This document shows, one piece after another, positions 7,812 through 17,096 of a stretch of 64,000 nt of DNA. The notes beneath the pieces are model-generated. The model was not told the origin of the DNA, searched no databases, and worked only from the letters and a program-made list of their open reading frames with translations. The position numbers and the translations under genes were made by a program. Location: assembly GCF_049478495.1 (NCBI RefSeq), contig NZ_CP168083.1, forward strand, positions 310,001 through 374,000, in the 5' to 3' direction. Each line of letters opens with the position of its first letter. Positions within the stretch are counted from its first letter, which is position 1. Origin of the DNA: P36-A1 sp049478495 (lineage in GTDB: Bacteria > Bacillota_I > Bacilli_A > JAJDGJ01).

Positions 7812-9797
7812 ATGAAGAAGATAAATAAACAATTGTTAAAGCAATTAATTGCTACTATTGTCTTAATGTTTATTAGTGTAAGCATTGTTGTAGTAGTTGA
7901 AGTTCAACATAATCAAAATAATATTTCTAAAATCGGTTATGTTAATGATAATGCTGCAATAGTTACTATTAAATCAAAAAAAGAATATTCAAAATTAATT
8001 GATGTAAGTTTAAACAATGAATTTAATATTTGCACTTCTAAAATTGATAAGCTACTTCATTATTACTGTCATTTTAATAATGAAGAATTATCTAACAATT
8101 ACTTTGAACATAACTATGATCAAAGTAAAAGATACAAAAGTTATAATCAAGATATACTAGTTATGAATAATCTAGAGCAACTAGAGGATTATAATAATAC
8201 CTACTTTATTACGAGTAATACTAAGGATATAAATGATGTTTTAGTAATTCTTCAAGATAATAATATAAATGCTAGTATTAGTGAATTAAGTATTACTAAT
8301 GGTTTATTAAGCGACTTAAGCAGAATGATTTTAATTGTGATATTAGTATTTTATGTTATTACTATTAATTTAATAAATATACTACAATTTAAAAGTATAG
8401 CTGTATATAAAATATTTAGTAGCAACCTTCAAATATATTTAAAATACTATGCGACTATTACTATTTTTCATTTCAGTTTAGTTGTGCTAAGTAGTAGTGT
8501 TTTTATCTTTTATTATCCAATCTATAATAAAATGTTACTACTAAGTTTTTTACTGTTACCATTTATTATATCCTTTACTATAAATGGTATTATTTATCTC
8601 TATATTATAAAAGCAAATCCATTACTCTATGCTAAAGGCAAAATTCAGTTATCATTATTATCAAACATTTATAATGTTTCTTTACTTATATGTATTACTA
8701 CGATGAGTCTTTTATTATTACTTGTTTTAAACAAAAATACTGATAGTAATGAACTAGCTTTACAAAATAAATCAAAATTATCTTTAAATAAAGAGTATTT
8801 TAATGTTAGCTTTAATACTACTGATGTTATTGTAGAACTAGATAATTTAAAAAGTAATGATGTTAAAAAGATTGATGATAATAATGCAATTTATTTAGAT
8901 AATAGTATCTTAGAAAGTGTTTATTCTTATAAAAATAATAATGAAGAGGATAATGAATTTACTGATGTATATCAAACAACACCATATATAGATATTAATG
9001 ATAATTATTTAAAGCATTATCAAGTAAGCAATTATTATCTTAATAATAAAGATATTGTAATTTTATATGTTTCTAGTCAAGATAAAACTAATATAAAATT
9101 TATTAAAAAAAGACTTTGTATGCTAGATAATAAAAAAATTAGTGATGATAAATGTCATGTACAATATTATGATGCAAATAAAGGCTTGTTTGCAAATACC
9201 TTACTAGAGAATAATAATGGTACTATTAATAATCTTATCTTGCGTAATACTTCTAATAATATAGCTAATAAGAATTTAGATTATTATTACTTTTTATTAA
9301 ATAATAATCTACTTCAAGATAATAAGCCAACATTATTAGATAAGCTTGATATTGAAGCATTTGATAAGTATAAAGACTATTTACAATTACATAATGATTA
9401 CTATTTATATGAGGATTTATTAGTAATAGTCAATAATACTAGAAGGATTACAATTTTACTAATTACAGTTATGATATTTATCATCATAATATTAATTAGT
9501 TTTAAAGTTGTCTTATATATAAGTATGAATGCGAAATTATTATTTATAAAAAAGATATTTGGTTATAGTGTTTATAAAAGGTATTCAAAATTATTATTCT
9601 TACTATGTTTTAGTATATTATTTAGTAATTGTATAGTAATTGGAGTAAGTAAAAGTAGTGTTGATATTAATATAAATTATTATTACTGGAGTATACTACT
9701 GTTAATAATCATTTGCATGATCTTGTATTTAATTACTATTGTGACTATAACTGAGAAAAAGAAAATAGTTAATATTTTAAAAGGGGAAACTATATAA
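7812..9797 (+). CDS. Duplicated FtsX-like integral membrane protein (bacteriocin-associated type)
   Basis: 661 residues. Hydrophobic segments lie near 12-30, 171-192, 213-235, 241-266, 283-307, 537-560, 590-612 and 622-644. This gives two copies of the arrangement one helix, large extracellular domain (about 31-165 and 308-530), three helices, as in FtsX/MacB-type permeases. Each half carries a related cytoplasmic motif after its second helix (YKIFSS and KKIFGYS). Topology and the peptide neighbour resemble bacteriocin-associated membrane proteins (bact_immun_7tm/DUF1430 type), usually partnered by an ABC ATPase. No ATPase gene is present here; the next gene is gap. Base composition is very AT-rich, with many AAT/GAT codons. 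Confidence 0.6.
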   Translation: MKKINKQLLKQLIATIVLMFISVSIVVVVEVQHNQNNISKIGYVNDNAAIVTIKSKKEYSKLIDVSLNNEFNICTSKIDKLLHYYCHFNNEELSNNYFEHNYDQSKRYKSYNQDILVMNNLEQLEDYNNTYFITSNTKDINDVLVILQDNNINASISELSITNGLLSDLSRMILIVILVFYVITINLINILQFKSIAVYKIFSSNLQIYLKYYATITIFHFSLVVLSSSVFIFYYPIYNKMLLLSFLLLPFIISFTINGIIYLYIIKANPLLYAKGKIQLSLLSNIYNVSLLICITTMSLLLLLVLNKNTDSNELALQNKSKLSLNKEYFNVSFNTTDVIVELDNLKSNDVKKIDDNNAIYLDNSILESVYSYKNNNEEDNEFTDVYQTTPYIDINDNYLKHYQVSNYYLNNKDIVILYVSSQDKTNIKFIKKRLCMLDNKKISDDKCHVQYYDANKGLFANTLLENNNGTINNLILRNTSNNIANKNLDYYYFLLNNNLLQDNKPTLLDKLDIEAFDKYKDYLQLHNDYYLYEDLLVIVNNTRRITILLITVMIFIIIILISFKVVLYISMNAKLLFIKKIFGYSVYKRYSKLLFLLCFSILFSNCIVIGVSKSSVDININYYYWSILLLIIICMILYLITIVTITEKKKIVNILKGETI

Positions 9798-9923
9798 TAG
9801 ATTATTAAATCTCTTTAGTTACTTTTGAGTAATTGATTTATTTATATTTCCTTGGTAATAAATTGTAAACATATTTAAAGTATTGCCATTTATTGTATTA
9901 TAAAAGTAGAATAGAATTATTTT

Positions 9924-9953
9924 AAAAGTTCATATTTAGGTGAACTTTTTTTA
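9924..9953 (+). terminator. Intrinsic terminator after FtsX-like gene
   Basis: A 9-bp stem AAAAGTTCA/TGAACTTTT with an 8-base loop merges into a T-run. It lies 127 bp after the stop. Confidence 0.8.
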
Positions 9954-10433
9954 TTGTTAATTTATGAAAGGTACTTTCATTAGTATTATTAATAGTAAAG
10001 CTTTAATTGCTATATTAGTATTTATATAGTAAGTACTAATAATAAAAGATGTAAAGTTAAAATTTAATAATAATTTAGGGCGTATTTTGTTAAAATATGA
10101 TTACTTTAAATAGCTATTAAAAGTAGCTAATATGTGCTTTAAAAATGTAAACACATTCATTTTTACTTCTAGTCAAATTGCATATTCAATGTAATTATGA
10201 CTAAAATATGGCTGAGCTATCTAATGAAAACCTACTTACAAAGTAGTTGGTTAGATATTCAACGATACTTAAAGGCTTTTTAAAGAAGTAAAAGTATGGT
10301 AAAATTAGATTGAGCATATTTACAAAAGCGTTTCCAATTACTTTTTTAAATAGTAAATCTGTAAAAATTCAGTGTGTTTAGGTAGGGAAAATGTATGTAT
10401 AAAAGCTCGGTAAATAGCCTTTTATTAGACATA
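9954..10433 (+). other. Gene-free region upstream of gap
   Basis: No ORF with a plausible start and ribosome site is visible. It contains a hairpin-prone stretch near 10215-10255 (CTACTT/AAGTAG inside CTAA/TTAG) and a possible cre site. The length before a glycolytic operon allows for a leader or a small RNA, but nothing identifies one. Confidence 0.4.
10323..10336 (+). promoter_or_regulatory. Possible catabolite-responsive (cre-like) element upstream of gap
   Basis: CAAAAGCGTTTCCA matches the core of the TGNAARCGNWWWCA CcpA consensus at 11 of 14 positions. It lies about 165 bp before gap. Weak evidence; AT-rich DNA gives chance matches. Confidence 0.3.
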
Positions 10434-10462
10434 TTGTGGCATTAATAGTATGTTAATATAGA
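10434..10462 (+). promoter_or_regulatory. Candidate promoter of the glycolytic operon
   Basis: TTGTGG, 17-bp spacer, TATAGA. It would give a leader of about 30 bases that includes the AGGAGG at 10486-10491 before the gap start. Confidence 0.4.
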
Positions 10463-10500
10463 AACAAGAAATAATACAAAATAATTAGGAGGATGTTACG

Positions 10501-11505
10501 ATGGCAATCAAAGTAGCAATTAATGGATTTGGAAGAATAGGTAGATTAGCGTTTAGACAAATGTTTGAGGATAATAATTTTGAAATTGCAGCAATTAATG
10601 ATTTAACTGATGCAAAACAATTAGCACATTTATTAAAATATGATTCAGCTCATGGACCATATAAAGCTGGGGCAATAACTAATACTGAAAATAGTATCGT
10701 TGTTGATGGACATGAAACTAAAATATATTCAGAAAGTGATCCTAAAAACTTGCCTTGGAAAGAATTAGGGGTTGATATTGTTTTAGAATGTACTGGATTC
10801 TTTGCTTCTGAGGAAAAAGCAAGTTACCATATTGAAGCTGGTGCTAAAAAAGTAGTTATTTCTGCACCTGGAACTGGGAATATTAAAACTATTGTTTATA
10901 ATGTAAATCATAATACACTTGATGGAAGTGAAAAAGTTATTTCTGCTGCATCATGTACAACTAACTGTTTAGCTCCTATGGCTAAAGTTTTAAATGATAC
11001 ATTTACAATTGAAAAAGGTTTTATGACTACTATCCATGCTTATACTAATGATCAAAATACTTTAGATGCACCACATAAAAAAGGTGATTTACGTCGTGGA
11101 CGTGCAGCTGCTGCAAATATCGTTCCTAACTCTACTGGTGCTGCAAAAGCAATTGGTTTAGTTATTCCTGAATTAAAAGGAAAATTAGACGGTTCTGCTC
11201 AACGTGTACCTGTAATTGATGGTTCTATTACTGAATTAGTTGCTGTTGTTTCTAAAGCTGCAACTGTTGAAGAAGTAAATGCTGCTATGAAAGCTGCTGC
11301 TGATGAGTCTTATGGTTACAATGTTGATGATATTGTATCTTCTGACATTATTGGTATGAAATTTGGTTCTTTATTTGATTCAACTTTAACTAAAGTTGTA
11401 GAATTAGGAGACAAATCATTAATTAAGGTTGCTTCTTGGTATGATAATGAAAATTCTTATGTATCTCAAATGGTACGTACTTTAAATTACTTTGCAAAAC
11501 TATAA
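10501..11505 (+). CDS. gap: Glyceraldehyde-3-phosphate dehydrogenase, type I
   Basis: NAD-dependent oxidation and phosphorylation of glyceraldehyde-3-phosphate to 1,3-bisphosphoglycerate. 334 residues, full length. The Rossmann start INGFGRIGRLAFRQ, the catalytic loop SAASCTTNCLAP (active Cys about residue 152) and WYDNENSY near the C-terminus are all intact. AGGAGG precedes the start. It opens a five-gene operon for lower glycolysis. No cggR repressor gene precedes it, unlike in Bacillus. Confidence 0.98.
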   Translation: MAIKVAINGFGRIGRLAFRQMFEDNNFEIAAINDLTDAKQLAHLLKYDSAHGPYKAGAITNTENSIVVDGHETKIYSESDPKNLPWKELGVDIVLECTGFFASEEKASYHIEAGAKKVVISAPGTGNIKTIVYNVNHNTLDGSEKVISAASCTTNCLAPMAKVLNDTFTIEKGFMTTIHAYTNDQNTLDAPHKKGDLRRGRAAAANIVPNSTGAAKAIGLVIPELKGKLDGSAQRVPVIDGSITELVAVVSKAATVEEVNAAMKAAADESYGYNVDDIVSSDIIGMKFGSLFDSTLTKVVELGDKSLIKVASWYDNENSYVSQMVRTLNYFAKL

Positions 11506-11543
11506 GAATTAATAAAAATATAATATACGAGGTTTGAATAATT

Positions 11544-12725
11544 ATGAAAAAAACTATTAAAGATTTAGACTTATATGGAAAAAAAGTATTTGTAAGAGTT
11601 GATTTTAATGTTCCTTTAAATGAAGATGGATCAATCTCTGATGATAATAGAATTGTTCAAGCTTTACCTACTATTAAATATTTAAAAGAAAATGGGGCTA
11701 GAATTATTCTAGCCTCTCATTTAGGTAAGGTTAAGACTGAAGCTGATAAAGAAGGTAAAAGTTTAAAAGTTGTTTCTAAAAGATTAAGTGAATTATTAAA
11801 TGAACCAGTTGAATTTGTTCCTGGTACTAGAGGACCTTTATTAGAAGAAGCTATTAGAGCTTTAGAACCTGGTGAAGTTTTATTAATGGAAAATACTCGC
11901 TTTGAATTGGATAAAGAAACTAAAAATGATGAAGAATTAGCTAAGTATTGGGCAAGTTTAGTTGATTTGTATGTTAGTGATGCTTTTGGAAGTGTCCATA
12001 GAGCACATGCATCAACTGCTGGTGTGCCTAAGTATGTTGATAGTGCTATTGGTTTTTTAATTGAAAAGGAATTAAACTTTATTGGTTCTGCAATCAATAA
12101 TCCTAAAAGACCGATGATTGCTATCTTAGGTGGTAAAAAAGTATCTGATAAAATTGATGTAATTAATAATTTAATTACTATTGCTGATAAAATATTAATT
12201 GGTGGTGGTATGGCTTATACTTTCTTAAAAGCACAAGGTTATGAAATAGGAAATAGTGTTGTTGAAGAAGATAAAATTGCTGATGCTAAAGCTTATTTAG
12301 AAAAAGCTAATGATAAAATTGTTTTACCTATTGATATTGTTGTAACTAGTGAGTTTTCTAATGATGCATCTTTAATCAAAACTGTGGATGCCGATAAGAT
12401 AGCTGCTGGATATATGGGATTAGATATCGGTCCTAAAACAATTGAAATGTTTAAAGATATCTTAAAACATTCTAAGACTGTTATTTGGAATGGTCCTATG
12501 GGTGTATTTGAGTTATCTAATTTTGCAAATGGTACTATTGGTTTAATGGATATTTTAACTAATATTGATGCTACTACTATTATTGGTGGTGGAGATAGTG
12601 CTGCTGCTGCTATTAAATTAGGGTATGCTTCTAAGTTTAGTCATGTATCGACTGGTGGAGGAGCTTCACTTGAGTTTATGGAAGGTAAGAAATTACCAGG
12701 AATAGAAGCTATTGCAGATAAATAG
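11544..12725 (+). CDS. pgk: Phosphoglycerate kinase
   Basis: Transfers phosphate from 1,3-bisphosphoglycerate to ADP, the first ATP-yielding step of glycolysis. 393 residues, normal for bacteria. VRVDFNVPL at the N-terminus, ENTRFE, AILGGKKVSDKI and the C-terminal GGGDSAAA/STGGGASLEF nucleotide loops are present. It sits 38 bp after gap, in the same operon, with a GAGG ribosome site. Confidence 0.98.
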   Translation: MKKTIKDLDLYGKKVFVRVDFNVPLNEDGSISDDNRIVQALPTIKYLKENGARIILASHLGKVKTEADKEGKSLKVVSKRLSELLNEPVEFVPGTRGPLLEEAIRALEPGEVLLMENTRFELDKETKNDEELAKYWASLVDLYVSDAFGSVHRAHASTAGVPKYVDSAIGFLIEKELNFIGSAINNPKRPMIAILGGKKVSDKIDVINNLITIADKILIGGGMAYTFLKAQGYEIGNSVVEEDKIADAKAYLEKANDKIVLPIDIVVTSEFSNDASLIKTVDADKIAAGYMGLDIGPKTIEMFKDILKHSKTVIWNGPMGVFELSNFANGTIGLMDILTNIDATTIIGGGDSAAAAIKLGYASKFSHVSTGGGASLEFMEGKKLPGIEAIADK

Positions 12726-12745
12726 TAGTCAAAGGAGATGATATA

Positions 12746-13477
12746 ATGAGACAACCAATAATTATTGGAAATTGGAAGATGAATATGTCTATTGCTGATG
12801 GTACTGCTTTTGTTCAACAATTAGATAAATTAAAAGATACTAGTGCACAAATTGGAGTAGCACCTCAATTTGTTGCCATACCTGCAGTTAACGCTGTAAA
12901 AAATGAAATTCTAGTAGGTGCACAAAATGTTAATGATCACTTATCAGGTGCTTATACTGGAGAGGTTAGTGTTGATTTATTAAAAGAAATTAAAACTGAT
13001 TTTTGTATTATAGGTCATTCTGAAAGAAGACAATATTATAATGAAACTGATAATGCTATTAATACTAAAGCTAAATTATTACAAGAAAAGGTAATTTTAC
13101 CAGTTATTTGTGTTGGTGAAACTGAAGCTCAGTATGATAATAATGAAACTGATAGTGTTATTGCTACTCAAGTAAAAGAATGTTGTAAGGACTTAGATAT
13201 TGTTAATACTGTTGTAGCGTATGAACCTATCTGGGCTATTGGAACTGGTAAAAGTGCTAGTGAAAAAATTGCTCAAGATGTTTGTGCACACATAAGAGAT
13301 GTATTAGCACAAATGTATAATGAAGATCTTGCTGACAAAGTAAGAGTTATTTATGGTGGAAGTGTTAATGATTCTAATATTAAAGAATATATGGCTCAAT
13401 CAGATGTTGATGGTGCTTTAGTGGGTGGAGCTAGTTTAAAAATTGATGCATTCACTAATTTAATTAATTACAAATAA
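12746..13477 (+). CDS. tpiA: Triosephosphate isomerase
   Basis: Interconverts dihydroxyacetone phosphate and glyceraldehyde-3-phosphate. 243 residues, a TIM barrel. GNWKMN (catalytic Asn/Lys), IIGHSERR (His), AYEPIWAIGTGK (catalytic Glu) and YGGSVN are all visible. AAAGGAGATG lies just before the start and the gap from pgk is 20 bp. Confidence 0.98.
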   Translation: MRQPIIIGNWKMNMSIADGTAFVQQLDKLKDTSAQIGVAPQFVAIPAVNAVKNEILVGAQNVNDHLSGAYTGEVSVDLLKEIKTDFCIIGHSERRQYYNETDNAINTKAKLLQEKVILPVICVGETEAQYDNNETDSVIATQVKECCKDLDIVNTVVAYEPIWAIGTGKSASEKIAQDVCAHIRDVLAQMYNEDLADKVRVIYGGSVNDSNIKEYMAQSDVDGALVGGASLKIDAFTNLINYK

Positions 13478-13499
13478 TTAAAAAATAGGAGAAATAAAT

Positions 13500-15032
13500 A
13501 TGAAAAAACCGATTGTATTATGCATATTAGATGGTGTAGGTATTGCTAAACCTTCTGATTCTAATGCATATTATTTAGCTAATACTCCTACTTTAGATAG
13601 ATTAAAAGAAGAATATCCTCATTCTCAAATAAAAGCTAGCGGTTTAGATGTTGGTTTACCTGTTAATCAAATGGGTAATAGTGAAGTGGGACATTTAAAC
13701 TTAGGAGCTGGAAGAATTGTTTATCAATCACTAACTAGAATTAATAAAGCTATAGAGGATGGTTCATTTAATAGCAATGAAGCTATAAATGATGCAATGC
13801 AATATGCTTTGGATAATAATTCAGGTTTACACATAATGGGATTGTTAAGTGATGGTGGAGTTCACTCTCATATTGATCACATTAAAGCTGTTTTATTATT
13901 AGCTAAACATAAAAATGTTAAAAAGGTATTCTTACATGCCTTCTTGGATGGTAGAGATACTTTAAGAGATGAAGGAATTAAGTTTACTAAAGAAATATTA
14001 GATTTTATGTCTAATAATGAAATTGGACAACTTGCTGACATTAGTGGTCGTTACTTTGCTATGGATCGTGATAAAAGATTTGATCGTAATGAACTAGTAT
14101 ATGAAGTACTAGTTAATCATGAAGGTGAAAGTTATGTCGATCCAATGGCTTACATAGAGTTTAACTATGCTAAAGAAACTTATGATGAGTTTATATTACC
14201 AGCATTTGATAAGCATGTTGATGGTCAAATTAGCGATAACGATGCTATAATTTGTATTAACTTTAGACCAGATAGAGCAATTCAATTAGCTTCAATTTTA
14301 ACAAATAAAGATTATAAGAGTGGAATAGTAAATAATTTAAATAATATTTTCTTTGTTTCTATGATGGAATATGATCAAAGTGTTAAAGGTGTTATTGCCT
14401 TTCCTAATATTGAGATTAAAAATGCTTTAGGTATTTATTTAGCTCAACATGGTAAAAAGCAACTAAGAATTGCCGAAACAGAAAAATATGCTCATGTAAC
14501 TTTTTTCTTTGATGGATTAGTCAAGTATGATGGTACTAACAAACCAGAGTTAGAAAATAGCAAAAGAGTATTAATTAACAGTCCTAAAGTTGCAACTTAT
14601 GATTTAGCTCCTGAAATGTCGGCTGAAAAAATCACTGATGCCTTAATTAAAGAATTAGATAACGACTATGATGTTGTAATCTTAAATTATGCTAATGGTG
14701 ATATGGTTGGACATACAGGTGATATAAAGGCTACTATTAAAAGTTTAGAAGTCGTTGATAAATGTGTTAAACGTGTCTATGATAAAGTAGAAAAATTAGG
14801 TGGTGTCATGCTAATTACTGCTGATCATGGAAACAGTGAAAAAATGCGTGCTGATGACAATGAAGTGTTTACAGCACACTCAACAAACCCAGTAGATTTA
14901 ATAGTTACCGATTTAAGTGTAAGTGTTAAAGATGGAAGATTAAGTGATATCGCGCCAACGATCTTAGATTATGTTGGCTTAGATAAACCAGCAGAAATGA
15001 CTGGTGAATCATTAATCATAAAAAATAAATAA
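13500..15032 (+). CDS. gpmI: 2,3-bisphosphoglycerate-independent phosphoglycerate mutase
   Basis: Mn2+-dependent interconversion of 3- and 2-phosphoglycerate. 510 residues, the normal length for the alkaline-phosphatase-fold enzyme. ILDGVG, the catalytic-serine region NSEVGHLNLGAGR, DGRDT, and the C-terminal metal motif ITADHGNSE are intact. It is the fourth gene of the operon, 22 bp after tpiA, with AGGAG before the ATG. Confidence 0.98.
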   Translation: MKKPIVLCILDGVGIAKPSDSNAYYLANTPTLDRLKEEYPHSQIKASGLDVGLPVNQMGNSEVGHLNLGAGRIVYQSLTRINKAIEDGSFNSNEAINDAMQYALDNNSGLHIMGLLSDGGVHSHIDHIKAVLLLAKHKNVKKVFLHAFLDGRDTLRDEGIKFTKEILDFMSNNEIGQLADISGRYFAMDRDKRFDRNELVYEVLVNHEGESYVDPMAYIEFNYAKETYDEFILPAFDKHVDGQISDNDAIICINFRPDRAIQLASILTNKDYKSGIVNNLNNIFFVSMMEYDQSVKGVIAFPNIEIKNALGIYLAQHGKKQLRIAETEKYAHVTFFFDGLVKYDGTNKPELENSKRVLINSPKVATYDLAPEMSAEKITDALIKELDNDYDVVILNYANGDMVGHTGDIKATIKSLEVVDKCVKRVYDKVEKLGGVMLITADHGNSEKMRADDNEVFTAHSTNPVDLIVTDLSVSVKDGRLSDIAPTILDYVGLDKPAEMTGESLIIKNK

Positions 15033-15052
15033 AGAGAAAGAGGAAGTACATT

Positions 15053-16345
15053 ATGCCAATTATTACAGATGTATATGCAAGAGAAGTATTAGATTCAAGA
15101 GGAAATCCAACAGTTGAAGTTGAAGTTTCAATCGAAAGTGGAGAGTTTGCCTCTGCTATTGTACCTAGTGGTGCATCAACTGGAGAATATGAAGCAGTTG
15201 AATTAAGAGATGGAGATAAATCACGTTATGGTGGTAAAGGTGTAACTAAAGCAGTAGATAATGTTAATGATATTATTGCTGATGAAATTATCGGTTTAGA
15301 TTGTCGTGATCAAGCAGGAATTGACTACTTGATGATTGATTTAGATGGAACAGATAATAAAGGTAAACTTGGAGCAAATGCTATTTTAGGTGTAAGTATG
15401 GCAGTCGCTAAAGTTGCTGCAATTTATAGTGGATTACCATTATACCAATACTTAGGTGGATTTAATGCAAGAGAATTACCAGTTCCAATGATGAACATTT
15501 TAAATGGTGGATCTCATGCTGATAACAATGTTGACTTTCAAGAGTTTATGATCTTACCAGTAGGTGCTCCTACTTTTAAAGAAGCATTAAGATATGGTGC
15601 AGAAGTATTCCACAGTCTTAAAGCAGTATTAACTGAAAAAAACTACAACACTGGTGTTGGTGATGAAGGTGGATTTGCACCAAATCTTGGATCAAATGAA
15701 GAAGCTATTCTTGTAATTTTAGAAGCTATTGAAAAAGCAGGATATAAAGCAGGAGAAGATATCTTATTAGGTATGGATGTTGCTTCAAGTGAATTCTATG
15801 ATAAAGAAAAAGGTAAATATATTCTTGCTGGTGAAGGTAATAAAGAACTAACTTCAGCTGAATTAGTAGATTTCTATGTTAACTTAGTAGAAAAATACCC
15901 TGTAATTTCAATTGAAGATGGATTAGATGAAAACGATTGGGATGGATGGAAAATTCTTACAGAAAAATTAGGATCTAAAGTACAATTAGTAGGAGATGAT
16001 TTATTAGTAACAAATACTAAAAAATTACAATCTGCAATTGAAAAAGATATAGCTAATTCAATTTTAATTAAAGTTAACCAAATTGGTACTTTAACTGAAA
16101 CATTTGAAGCTATTGAACTTGCTAAAAGAAATAACTACACAACAGTTATCTCTCATAGATCAGGAGAAACAGAAGATACAATCATTGCAGACATTGCAGT
16201 TGCAACAAATGCTGGACAAATCAAAACTGGTTCACTTTCAAGAACAGATAGAATTGCTAAGTACAATCAATTATTAAGAATAGAAGATAATTTAGGTTCT
16301 ACTGCTATATTTAGTGGTTCTAAAACTTTCTTTAACTTAAAATAA
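15053..16345 (+). CDS. eno: Enolase
   Basis: Dehydrates 2-phosphoglycerate to phosphoenolpyruvate. 430 residues. REVLDSRGNPTVEVEV, PSGASTGEYEA, GDEGGFAPNL, the metal ligands in ISIEDGLDE and GDDLLVTN, the catalytic Lys in LIKVNQIGT and the SHRSGETED loop are all present. It is the last gene of the gap operon and is followed within 20 bp by a strong terminator. No pyk or pfkA gene is in the window. Confidence 0.98.
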   Translation: MPIITDVYAREVLDSRGNPTVEVEVSIESGEFASAIVPSGASTGEYEAVELRDGDKSRYGGKGVTKAVDNVNDIIADEIIGLDCRDQAGIDYLMIDLDGTDNKGKLGANAILGVSMAVAKVAAIYSGLPLYQYLGGFNARELPVPMMNILNGGSHADNNVDFQEFMILPVGAPTFKEALRYGAEVFHSLKAVLTEKNYNTGVGDEGGFAPNLGSNEEAILVILEAIEKAGYKAGEDILLGMDVASSEFYDKEKGKYILAGEGNKELTSAELVDFYVNLVEKYPVISIEDGLDENDWDGWKILTEKLGSKVQLVGDDLLVTNTKKLQSAIEKDIANSILIKVNQIGTLTETFEAIELAKRNNYTTVISHRSGETEDTIIADIAVATNAGQIKTGSLSRTDRIAKYNQLLRIEDNLGSTAIFSGSKTFFNLK

Positions 16346-16362
16346 TATTTATTTAAATAAGC

Positions 16363-16395
16363 AAAGCGCCAAATAATGGCGCTTTCTTTGTTTTT
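16363..16395 (+). terminator. Terminator of the glycolytic operon
   Basis: A GC-rich (for this genome) 8-bp stem AAAGCGCC/GGCGCTTT with loop AAATAAT is followed by CTTTGTTTTT. Confidence 0.9.
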
Positions 16396-16687
16396 ATTCA
16401 TTTTTAAATCAAGTTGTAATATTACTAAGTAATATTAATATGTAAATAGAGATATTTTTAAGTTTTATAGATAAATTTATTATTATATTATAATAACAAG
16501 TTAATATTATTTGTTTAAATATAAATTGACTACTTGATATTATTTGTGATAACATTAATATTGTTAATAGATAGCTTTAAGTCTGTAACGTTTTTTCTAT
16601 TTTGAAAAAAGGTAATAAGGCTTTTTTTGTTACATATAAGTATATAGCTATATTAAGTATAGATAATTTAATAATTAAGAGATCGCA

Positions 16688-16714
16688 TTAAAAAAAGAAT
16701 GAAGTATCATTCTT
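16688..16714 (-). terminator. Intrinsic terminator of small minus-strand gene
   Basis: On the minus strand a perfect 8-bp stem AAGAATGA/TCATTCTT with a 4-base loop is followed by seven T. It overlaps the stop codon of the 55-codon gene by two bases, which supports that gene being real. Confidence 0.85.
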
Positions 16715-16880
16715 AAGAACTTAGCTTTTCTAGGCTTTGAACATGTTTTTTTAGAAGTTCGTTTAAGTCTAAATAATTAATAACATTAGTTTTCATAGTT
16801 TCATAATCAATGTCTATTTTATATTTGTTTTTTTGATTAGCTTTAACTACACAGTTGAAACGATTTACTTTCTTTTTCAT
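16713..16880 (-). CDS. Small basic protein of unknown function (55 residues)
   Basis: An ORF with GGGAG about nine bases before the ATG at 16880 and a perfect terminator at its end. The in-frame ATG at 16889 would overlap the ribosome site, so I reject it. The product starts MKKKVNRFNC, is basic at the N-terminus, acidic in the middle (IDIDYE) and ends in an amphipathic segment (LNELLKKHVQSLEKL). It has no membrane helix or signal. I do not recognise it. It stands alone between eno and the MATE gene in 750 bp otherwise without genes. Confidence 0.65.
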   Translation of the reverse strand: MKKKVNRFNCVVKANQKNKYKIDIDYETMKTNVINYLDLNELLKKHVQSLEKLSS

Positions 16881-17096
16881 AATACTCATCTCCCAAAATT
16901 TTATTTATATTATTATAGCCTATTATTATACTATAATCAACAATTATGCGATTATAAGTTTTTATTATATATTGTAGCGAAAAAGCATTATATATTGTTT
17001 TGATAATGATAAAGTTAAACACTTTTTAATTGTGTTAATTTTATGTGTATTATCTTTCATTAGTGTGTTATAATATTTTTTTAGGAGGTGTAGGAT

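Noticed and set aside
9798..10500. cggR-type regulator gene upstream of gap
   Set aside because: No ORF of useful length with a start and ribosome site exists there.
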